Assembly (NCBI GenBank): GCA_016946835.1
Contig: JACVTC010000006.1
Location: 2,301,134-2,365,133, forward strand
Reading direction: 5' to 3'
Source: Neocallimastix lanati (nom. inval.)
Taxonomy: Eukaryota > Neocallimastigomycota > Neocallimastigomycetes > Neocallimastigales > Neocallimastigaceae
Length of the DNA: 64,000 bases
This document shows, in pieces, positions 49,554 through 58,980 of the stretch. Numbering within the stretch: position 1 is the stretch's first letter; the number at the start of each line of letters is the position of its first letter. Made by a program: the position numbers and the translations under genes. Below the pieces are notes generated by a model that saw only the letters and a program-made list of their open reading frames with translations, was not told where the DNA came from and did not search any database.

Positions 49554-50017
49554 TGATACGATATTTTATTTATGTATCTAAATTAATATTTATTTATGGG
49601 CAATGACAATAAGGATTTATGACGAAATAATATATTCTAATATTAAATAGAAATAACACATACAATAATACAAAATAAAGTAATAATTATATCTTTTTAA
49701 TGTTCTCTTTATTTATTATTAATTATTAATTATTACATCAATTATTATTATTACTCTCTTACATAAATATTATAATTAATTATCTCAAATATACATAATA
49801 TCTCTTTTTAACTACACTAAAATAAAATATAAAAATAGCTATTTATGTGAATTAATTTATCATAAGTATATACTTATAAATAAAAGAATTCTCCGTTTAA
49901 TAATTATTATTCTAAAACTATATATATTATTATAAAATTATTATTGACCAATAATATTTAAGTATTTCTTTAACCTAAAGAATCTACCTAAATACCATTT
50001 TTATAGTGGTCACGTAT
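49554..50017 (-). mobile_element. LTR J, 5' LTR of element S
   Basis: Plus-strand start TGATACGATATTTT resembles I and J2 and shares their ATAATATATTC block. The right end GGTCACGTAT corresponds to the end of I (GAGTAACGTACC). Adjacent PBS and gag prove minus orientation and, by similarity, that of I and J2. Confidence 0.65.
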
Positions 50018-50022
50018 AAATA

Positions 50023-50995
50023 TGTAAGAAATAATAATTATTTACTAATAAATAATTATTATTTCTTAGTCTTTATAATTATTGATAATAATTATAAATT
50101 TATTTAAATTATAATTAATTTATACATTGAGATATTATTATCAAATTTATTATAATTGTAATTATACATACACTTAAATAATATTAGAAAATTTATTTAA
50201 ATAATTATTATATGTACACTTATTAATATTATTAATTTTATTTAGTTATTCGTTTAATTATCAAGTTAATGTAAACATTAGTTTTATTTATTTTTTACAT
50301 TGTACATTTAAAAGAACAATTAGTAAGTTTCTGTATTTTTTATAATTCTGTATTCTAGTTTAAAGATAGTTTTATGTTAATAAGTTTAGATTAGATTTTA
50401 AAAATAATATTTAGAAAAATAGAATAATTTAGATCATTCCGGTTATTATTGATTTTTCCTTTTATTTGATGATCTAAATTAAAATTTAGGAAATCGATAT
50501 ATTAAGGTTTTATCCAAATATAAAATAATATATTTGGTTTTACTTAATATATACGATGATCGATATGAATAGAATATCGATCAAAAAACTTATCTAGTTT
50601 TTTCTTCTAATCTTTTTCTAGATAAGATATTTTTTAAGATTAGAAAACCCTTTTTATTTAACCTTATTTCCATAAAAAAATATAAATAAGGCTCTTGATT
50701 TCCCTTTAAGAAATCAAGAGTTATTATTATAAAAATATAGTTATAATAATAGCAATTTTATATTTTAAACTTTAATAAATTAATAAAACATTTTATTCAA
50801 AAACATATTTTTAAAACCAAATTTATCCAAATATTCCTTCTTTTACTTTTTGTGTTGTTATTATAATTAATTTTATAATAAACTCTCTTTTTAGGTAAAA
50901 TTTTTATTTTTATTTTATTTCTCAACTTAATGAATTAGTCATTAAGTTGAAGTTAATAATCATATTTAGTAATAGAACTTAGTATGATTATTACA
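50023..50995 (+). mobile_element. LTR A6
   Basis: A-family LTR, TGTAAGAAAT...GATTATTACA, plus orientation by TATA (TATAAATAAGG near 50690) and hairpin (about 50693-50722). Flanks AAATA and CAATA differ at one base. The right flank continues AATAATTTTAACA, the same bases that precede the tRNA-Ala gene. Its inverted near-copy is A7. Confidence 0.7.
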
Positions 50996-51009
50996 CAATA
51001 ATTTTAACA

Positions 51010-52087
51010 TGATAAAGAATGAAGTAAAAAATTGATTCTTATTAAAAACCTTTTAATATAGTCAAGGTGATTTTTAAAATATTAATAAATTTATGTATTC
51101 TTTACATTAACAATTTTACTATATTATTTGATCTGAAAATTTAAGTTTATACATAAAATTTAATTTAAATTTATGTTCATTCCTTATAAAGATAAATTAA
51201 ATTTATAAGAGTTTATCAATAACATAGTACTAATTACTTTTAGTATTATTCTTCTAAATAAGGAATAATTCCTGTATATAAACAACTTAAATAACTTTAT
51301 CAATATTTCTGTCTTTCGAATTAAGAAATAATTGAAATGAAAGAAATAAATAAAATAAAATTTTCTGTATTTAAAATTGTAAAAGATTTTTCATATATTA
51401 ATAAATATATTTTATTTTCTATTATGTCATTCAAATTAATATATAAGATTACATATTAAATTAGTATCAAAATTAAGTTAAAGTATTCAATTTTATTGTA
51501 ATACTGCTTCTCTTTTTTTTGTTTAATTCTTATTTATAATGCATCTTTTATATTATAGATTTATTTTGGTTAATTTGAATATTAGGAAATAATAAAATTT
51601 CTATTTATTACAATAAGGAAATAATCAATAAGATTTAAAAATCTATTGTTTTTCCATCTCTTCAACTACTTCCAGAGGCTTTGCTACTTTTATATCTTCA
51701 AAAAGATATAAATTGACTACCTTGGAACCCCTTTTTAGGGGAGAGGAAAATAAGAAAATAAAAATAGAAATAATAAAAATAAAGAAATAAAAAAAAAATA
51801 AATAAATAAATAAAAAAATAAATAAAAATAAATAAAAATAATAATAAAAATAAAATAAAGATAAAATAAATAAATAGAAATAAAATAAATAAATAGAAAT
51901 AAAATAAATAAATAAAAATAAAATAAATAAACAAAAATAAAATAAATAAATAAAAATAATAATAAAAATAAAATAAAATTTAAAATAAAAATATAATAAA
52001 TAAATAAAAATTATTGTGAAAGAATAAAATTATTTTTTTGTGTTTTAATATTATATAATTTTTTTTTTGAATTCCTCGAGCCATAAC
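51010..52087 (+). mobile_element. Inverted C/D/R-type LTR unit
   Basis: Starts TGATAAAGAATG, the complement of the CATTCTTTA-type ends of C, D and R, and ends CGAGCCATAAC, the complement of their TTATGGTTCG starts. The interior has an AAATAAAT expansion at 51780-51990 and a less AT-rich block at 51650-51750 that includes a CCCCTTTTTAGGGG hairpin. Boundaries are approximate. Confidence 0.5.
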
Positions 52088-52608
52088 TGTAACAGATACA
52101 TGATAACTTCAAGCCTATCCAATGATAATTCTTTGGTTACGTAACGTATCTCTAAACAGCTAGCAATTTCGGCTAATCAAATAAAATCTTTTGTTAATTT
52201 CGTACATTAAGTTTCATTATTTTATAATTAATTATATAGTTAAATACTTAATTAAATATATTTTATTTAGTGATTAGTAAACTAAGTTAAATTAAATTAT
52301 TTACCAATCATAATATTATTGACATGTATAAATAATAATTGAACTTGTAACTGTAACGCACTAGCGTTACTATTAACGTAAATTGTTATTATAAATATTA
52401 ATATTAATAAATAAAAAAAAATATAATTATTAAATAAAAAAATATTACTCAGCGTAAGCCCAGTAACTGATAACAAATAGAGTTATAAAGTGCTGCGCTA
52501 TATTGCTATATTCTAGTGTAATAAGAAATAATAATTATAGAATTAATTAATTTAGTGTTTATTATTAACAACTCGAATAGAGAGGTGTTAAGTTATCTTA
52601 GCCTTTAG
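52088..52608 (-). mobile_element. LTR-like unit L1 (interrupted)
   Basis: Starts TGTAACAGATACATG. It is the reverse complement of about 55900-56400 (L2) over 500 bases with few differences. At the right it breaks at the start of N2, whereas L2 continues about 55 bases further, so L1 has been interrupted. Strand is relative to L2. Confidence 0.6.
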
Positions 52609-53435
52609 TGTTAAGATAATAACTGAATTTACATTTAATTCAATTTCAATTTCAATTTCAATAATTCAGTTATTTGAATTTCAATATTTATAATTAATAA
52701 TAAAATAATAATATTATTAAAATATTTAGGAAATAGTCTAGACCAACTAATTACTAAATATTATTAACATATTGAAATTAATATACATTAAATAAATTAA
52801 ATAATGTAAACACGTGATTGTCATATTAAATTAATTTCTACATATTATATTTTAATTATAAAATATAATATTTAGCTAATATTATATTCTTATATTTTAT
52901 TTATATTAAATATTTATATTATTATCTAACTTTATATTATCAATATCAAACTTATATTAATATTATTTACATATTCATATTAATAATTAATATTTTAATA
53001 ATTAATTATTTTATATAAATACATGTTTAAATTCTTTTGATTAATCCTTTGTAGGATTAATCAAAAGAATTTGAGAGAGAGTTTTTAATATTTTTTGATT
53101 TTACAAGTTATTTATAGAATTTAATGAAGTTTTTTAATTGGTTCAAATAAATTTTTAATTAATTAAAATAAAATATAAAAAATAATAAAATAATATATAA
53201 AAATAATAAAAATTAAAATAAAAATAAAAGTAAAAGTAAAAGTAAAAATAAAAATAAAAATATAAAATAAAAATAAAATATAAGATAAAAATAAAAATAA
53301 AGTAAAAGTAAAAATACAAATAAAAATTTAAAATAAAAATAAAGATATAAAATAAAAATAATATAAAAAAAGAAATAAAAACAAATATAAAATAATAAAT
53401 TTAATAATATAAGCAATATTAGATTGTTCCGTATC
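52609..53435. mobile_element. LTR unit N2, partly matching N inverted
   Basis: TGTTAAGATAATAACTG...CCGTATC. The left 460 bases are the inverse of 44560-45015 (N), including the AATCCTACAAAGGATT block. Beyond 53070 it resembles H (AGAGAGAGTTTTT) and an AAAAT/AAATA microsatellite, so this is a composite. Right flank AAAAT. Confidence 0.45.
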
Positions 53436-53440
53436 AAAAT

Positions 53441-53982
53441 TGATACGTTATTTTTATAAGTATCAATGTTTTTGTGGTTAGCAAGATTGTATTAAATAAA
53501 AATATATTCTAATATAAAAATATATAATTACAATACACGTTAATATTAAAACAAAATATAAAAAAATTATAGTTTTGTCGTTTTATTTATTTATTTAAAT
53601 TATTTATGTCGTAATACAAATTTTATAATAAAATGTTATTAAAGATCTTATTAATTATTTATTTCTAACTAACTTATTACTATTAAAATTTTTGATAAAT
53701 AAATATATTCCCCAAATATATTTATTTTAACCAATTTTATCTCTATTTTTTTTCAAATAAAAAAACCTCCTTTTCTTTAAAGAATTATAATAATTTTTCT
53801 TTTATATTTCTAATTTCTAATTTACTATAAATTAAATCCTATTGGCTATTAACTAATTAAATAAATTTAATAATTTTTATATTACTATTTATTATTATAA
53901 TATACATATATAATTTAACTAATTATTTATTATATTTAATTTTATTTCTGATAATATTCTCTTTTTATTTAAATACTGCATC
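53441..53982 (-). mobile_element. Solo LTR J2
   Basis: 542 bp, TGATACGTTATTT...CTGCATC, flanked by AAAAT (53436-53440 and 53983-53987). Related to I and J. Confidence 0.75.
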
Positions 53983-53987
53983 AAAAT

Positions 53988-54902
53988 TGTAAGAAACTCT
54001 AATAAAAAGAAATTTTTTATAAGAGTTTATTTTTTATATTGATTGAGTTTATTATTAAAAAAAAAATAAAGAAAAATACTTATATTTAAATAGACGAAAA
54101 TTAGAAAAAGTAGAAGACTCGTATATAAAAATAAGTTTTTAAAACACAAAATTTTATTAAAAAAAATTTTAAACTTTAAATTTTAGGTTATTATTATTTT
54201 TAATATTTATCTTTATTAATATTTTTAATAATAATAACTCTTGATTTCTGAAAAAACAGAAATCAATCGTTATTTTATACTTTTTTATTTATTAATTAAT
54301 CTTATTTTATATTTATTTATTATTATTATTTTTTATCATGTGTCTGTTTAATTAATTAATTATTATTTTTTTTTTCATGTGTTTATTTAATTAATAATTA
54401 TTTAATATAATATATTAATTATTTCTTAATTAAGCTATTGTTTGCTAGTCAGCTGTTGTATCTTCAGGAAAAGACTAGCAGAAAAACCTGAAGATTTTCT
54501 TAATTGTATTAAATTAGAACGAATTATTTCAAAGAAATTTATTATTTAATTTAATTTAATTATTATTTAATATTATTGTGAAAATAATTTTAGAATATTA
54601 AATATTAATTTTAATTTATTTATTATTTAATATTATTGTGGAAATTATTTAGAAGAATTTTAAATTTTAAACATAATTGTATTTGTGAAAATTCTATTAT
54701 TATTTTTTAATATTTAATATTATTATACTTACGTATTTTAATTTTTTAATTAATAAAATTTATATTTAGATTAATTTATAATTAATAAAATTTATATTTA
54801 GATTAATTTGTAATTAATAAAATTTATATTTAGACTAATTTGTAATTAATAAAATTTATATTTAGACTAAGAAATATAGAAAATATTTCTATATTTCTTA
54901 CA
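53988..54902 (-). mobile_element. LTR unit O
   Basis: TGTAAGAAACTC...ATTTCTTACA; left flank AAAAT, right AAAAG. An A-like hairpin at 54238-54266 (TTGATTTCTG/CAGAAATCAA) with a minus-strand GTATAAAATAACG box. Four copies of a 32-33-bp repeat (AATTAATAAAATTTATATTT core) at 54755-54865. Confidence 0.6.
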
Positions 54903-54906
54903 AAAA

Positions 54907-55843
54907 GTAATAATCATACTAAGTTCTATCACTAAATATGATTATTAACTTCAACTTAATGACTAATTCATTAAGTTGAGAAATAAAATAAAAATAAAAA
55001 TTTTACCTAAAAAGAGAGTTTATTATAAAATTAATTATAATAACAACACAAAAAGTAAAAGAAGGAATATTTGGATAAATTTGGTTTTAAAAATATGTTT
55101 TTGAATAAAATGTTTTATTAATTTATTAAAGTTTAAAATATAAAATTGCTATTATTATAACTATATTTTTATAATAATAACTCTTGATTTCTTAAAGGGA
55201 AATCAAGAGCCTTATTTATATTTTTTTATGGAAATAAGGTTAAATAAAAAGGGTTTTCTAATCTTAAAAAATATCTTATCTAGAAAAAGATTAGAAGAAA
55301 AAACTAGATAAGTTTTTTGATCGATATTCTATTCATATCGATCATCGTATATATTAAGTAAAACCAAATATATTATTTTATATTTGGATAAAACCTTAAT
55401 ATATCGATTTCCTAAATTTTAATTTAGATCATCAAATAAAAGGAAAAATCAATAATAACCGGAATGATCTAAATTATTCTATTTTTCTAAATATTATTTT
55501 TAAAATCTAATCTAAACTTATTAACATAAAACTATCTTTAAACTAGAATACAGAATTATAAAAAATACAGAAACTTACTAATTGTTCTTTTAAATGTACA
55601 ATGTAAAAAATAAATAAAACTAATGTTTACATTAACTTGATAATTAAACGAATAACTAAATAAAATTAATAATATTAATAAGTGTACATATAATAATTAT
55701 TTAAATAAATTTTCTAATATTATTTAAGTGTATGTATAATTACAATTATAATAAATTTGATAATAATATCTCAATGTATAAATTAATTATAATTTAAATA
55801 AATTTATAATTATTATCAATAATTATAAAGACTAAGAAATAAC
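54907..55843 (-). mobile_element. LTR A7, truncated by L2
   Basis: Begins GTAATAATCATACTAAG (first T lost) and is the inverse of A6 over more than 900 bases, including TATA, hairpin (55181-55209) and GATCGATAT hairpin (about 55319). Its right end stops at ACTAAGAAATAA, about 30 bases short of the A6 end, where L2 begins. Confidence 0.7.
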
Positions 55844-56400
55844 TGTAAAAGGTGAGTTTATTATTAACTAAAATAACGAATAATAACTAAATCTAAAGGC
55901 TAAGATAACTTAACACCTCTCTATTCGAGTTGTTAATAATAAACACTAAATTAATTAATTCTATAATTATTATTTCTTATTACACTAGAATATAGCGCAG
56001 CACTTTATAACCCTATTTGTTATCAGTTACTGGGCTTACACTGAGTAATATTTTTATTTAATAATTATATTTTTTATTTATTAATATTAATATTTATAAT
56101 AACAATTTACGTTAATAGTAACGGTAGTGCGTTACAGTTACAAGTTCAATTATTATTTATACATGTCAATAATATTATGATTGGTAAATAATTTAATTTA
56201 ACTTAGTTTACTAATCACTAAATAAAATATATTTAACTAAGTATTTAACTATATAATTAATTATAAAATAATAAAATTTAATGTATGAAATTAACAAAAG
56301 ATTTTATTTGATTAGCCGAAATTGCTAGCTGTTTAGAGATACGTTACGTAACCAAAGAACTATCATTGGATAGGCTTGAGGTTACCATGTATCTATTACA
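55844..56400 (+). mobile_element. LTR-like unit L2
   Basis: 557 bp, TGTAAAAGG...ATCTATTACA, one base left of element K. Moderately GC-richer blocks (attgctagctgtttagagat; ttatcagttactgggcttac) are conserved with L1. No coding frame. Confidence 0.55.
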
Positions 56401-56401
56401 A

Positions 56402-57149
56402 TGATAAATAACAAAATTAATAAATCTTGAAAATTTATTATACATAAAATCAAACTAACCTTAGCAAAGTTTAATAATAATTTAATAAAATAAAAAAAAA
56501 AATTAATTAATTAATTAAAACAAATAAATTACACTTAAAAATTACATTAATACTCAGATATGAAAGAAATATTATATATTTTTCAAAATAAAAATATTAA
56601 GATTAAATTTAAAATAAAATAATTAGTTTTAATAATTAGTTTTATAATAATTTTTATAATTAATTTTATAATTAAATAATAATTTTATAATAACAAAATT
56701 TATTAATTTAAATAACAAAATATTTTTAATTATTTTTATAATAAACAAATTTATTTATTTTATTATTAAATATTTATTTTATTATTAATTTTATTACTTT
56801 TATTTTATTTAATTATTCTTTTTATTTATAAATTATAAATAGTTTAATTTTAAAGAAAAATATAAATACATGTAAATATTTCATGTAAATATTTTTATTA
56901 TTATTATTATTAATTAATTTTATAATTTTAATAATCACTTTTAATTTTTATAATGTTTAATAAATTTTAATAAAAGATTTATAAAATAAAAAATTAGAAA
57001 ACAAGTGTTCTAATAAACCAAATTTTTAGTGTTATTTTTAATAAAACATTTTTAATTCATAAATAACTTATACAGTTATTATTAATATAAATTGAAATTA
57101 TCACTTTTTAATTCTACATTAAAATTAAGATAATTTCTAAAATTTATCA
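56402..57149 (+). repeat. 5' LTR of K
   Basis: 748 bp, TGATAAATAAC...AAATTTATCA (8-bp terminal inverted repeat TGATAAAT/ATTTATCA). A TATA-like AATATAAATACATG followed by hairpin ATGTAAATATTTCAT lies at about 56859-56886, the same layout as in the other LTR families. Confidence 0.9.
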
Positions 57150-57150
57150 T

Positions 57151-57166
57151 TGGTCCTTCGAACCGG
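57151..57166 (+). promoter_or_regulatory. Putative primer-binding site of K
   Basis: TGGTCCTTCGAACCGG starts 2 bases after the LTR, the normal position, and begins with the expected TGG. Its complement has TTCGAA only six bases from CCA, which does not fit an ordinary tRNA 3' end, so the primer is unclear. Confidence 0.5.
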
Positions 57167-58099
57167 AGAGGCAGCTAACTTATTATTAATAAGTATTATT
57201 TATTAACACTAGAGTATGAACTAGTATAAAAATTCATAATTATAAAATAAAGGATAAATAATATTTATTATATAATAATAATTAAAAATAAAAACTAGAG
57301 TATGAACTAGTATAAAAATTCATAATTTAAAATTAAAAATAATATATATATATATGTATATATATATAATAATATAATAATAATATAATAAATAAAAATT
57401 AAATTAACATTGGGAAGAAAGCCATTTATATTAAGAAGAAAATAATAAATAGGAAAAGAACGACAAATATAAGGAAAGGAAACGATAGATATTATATTTA
57501 AAAAAAAAAAAAAAAAAAAATTTCTGTTTTAATTTTAAAGAATTATATAGGTTTATATTTTATTAATCATAAACTATTGGAGCTTGACTCTAGGTCGCGA
57601 TTAATAAGATATAAATTAGAGTAGCAAGAGAGAGTATTGGGTCCTGATTATAGAGAGTAGAGGTTAGACAGAACTGAAAATTGTACTGGAGAGTAATTGA
57701 TTGGTTATATCGATACTTTGGTGAGAGATCCAGAGAAACGGAAAACTTTATAACCAGTCGAATGAAAACAGCACAAGAGAGTAAGTAGAGTCTAATGAGG
57801 TCGAAAATATAATCAGAACGCCAAGAAAATCTATTACTGCTACATATATAATTCGAGGTTCTTAAATAAATAAATAAAAAAAAAAAAAAAAAAAAAAAAA
57901 AAACTAATTAAAGAAACGTATAATAAGTGAATGAATAAATAAATTGAAATTGAATATATAAAATTTTAATTAATTAAAAATTTGATTAAATAATTAAATT
58001 TAAATATATAAATATTTTGTTAGTGAATAAATTATATAAAATAAAGTATATAAATTATATTAAAGAGAAAACAAAATTACTTCTAAATTCCAGAGTAAA
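57167..58099 (+). other. 5' leader of K
   Basis: Untranslated region between PBS and gag. It includes a duplicated block ACTAGAGTATGAACTAGTAT (57209-57228 and 57294-57313), a GC-richer stretch at 57580-57860 that may hold packaging signals, and A tracts at 57500-57520 and 57878-57903. No start codon with a long frame. Confidence 0.55.
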
Positions 58100-58978
58100 A
58101 TGTCCGATTTAAAATCAATTAATTTCAACAGAATTCCTATATTAGGTCAACCGACTGTAGAATTTGATGATTGGAATTTCTCATATACTCGTTGGTGTAA
58201 TTCCAATAAAATTGACGAAGAAGAAAAGATAGAATGTTTAATTTCAATTACTACTGGTATTGCAAGAAAGATAGTAATAAATTCATTAAATAAAACTACC
58301 CCAGATAAATATGATACCATTATAAGTAAATTACAGGAACATTACAAGGGCCCCCTTCCTAAAAATTCAAGGTTATTAGAACTTTCAACGGCTACAATTA
58401 AGAAAGGAGAAAGTGTTGCAGAATTCAACATAAGGTTTGAAACACTTTTAAATAAAATTAGAATTGATTTAAATAAGGAAGTTATAATATCTTATTATAT
58501 TAATGCATTTCGGACTTTAACTAAAACCTATGAGGCTTTATTAGAAGCAGAACCGCAAAACTTAAAGGATGCAATGCAAATAACGTCTAAAAAGGAGAAG
58601 ATATATAAATTAGTAGAATCAAATAGATCTAAAGATAAAGGAGAATCAAACAAAAGAAATGTAAAATCTAACACTCAAAATAATTATGGAACATATTATA
58701 CAAGTACTTATAATAAAAATAATACATTTAATAATAAGAATAATAATATAAATAATAGTCACAACAATAATTACCAAAAATATAATAATAATATAAAGCC
58801 TACTCATAATTATATTAATCAAAATGTTGAAAATAGAAAAATCACATTGAAACCTACACAACTTCAAGATGATGAATTACAAGAAATAACTCAGAAACTT
58901 GCTGATTTAAAAATCAATGTATGCTTAAATTGTCAAAGAATAGGTCATGTTAAAGATGATTGCCCTGAATTAGAATAA
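58100..58978 (+). CDS. gag: Gag of element K
   Basis: 292 residues. The capsid-like part, about residues 1-175, contains VEFDDWNFSYTRWC, KLQEHYKGPLPKNSRLLELS and KGESVAEFNIRFETLL, matching the LQxxY...L..l...GESVxxFxxRF pattern of the Ty3/gypsy gag (retrotrans_gag) family. An Asn/Lys-rich spacer follows, then a single zinc knuckle CLNCQRIGHVKDDC at about 275-288. It stops three residues after the knuckle. The pol frame is open from 58969, giving a 10-nt overlap in the -1 frame. Gag forms the particle and binds element RNA. The frame is intact. Confidence 0.9.
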   Translation: MSDLKSINFNRIPILGQPTVEFDDWNFSYTRWCNSNKIDEEEKIECLISITTGIARKIVINSLNKTTPDKYDTIISKLQEHYKGPLPKNSRLLELSTATIKKGESVAEFNIRFETLLNKIRIDLNKEVIISYYINAFRTLTKTYEALLEAEPQNLKDAMQITSKKEKIYKLVESNRSKDKGESNKRNVKSNTQNNYGTYYTSTYNKNNTFNNKNNNINNSHNNNYQKYNNNIKPTHNYINQNVENRKITLKPTQLQDDELQEITQKLADLKINVCLNCQRIGHVKDDCPELE

Positions 58979-58980
58979 GA

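Noticed and set aside
51698..51934. 78-codon minus-strand frame
   Set aside because: Mostly translation of an AAATAAAT expansion.
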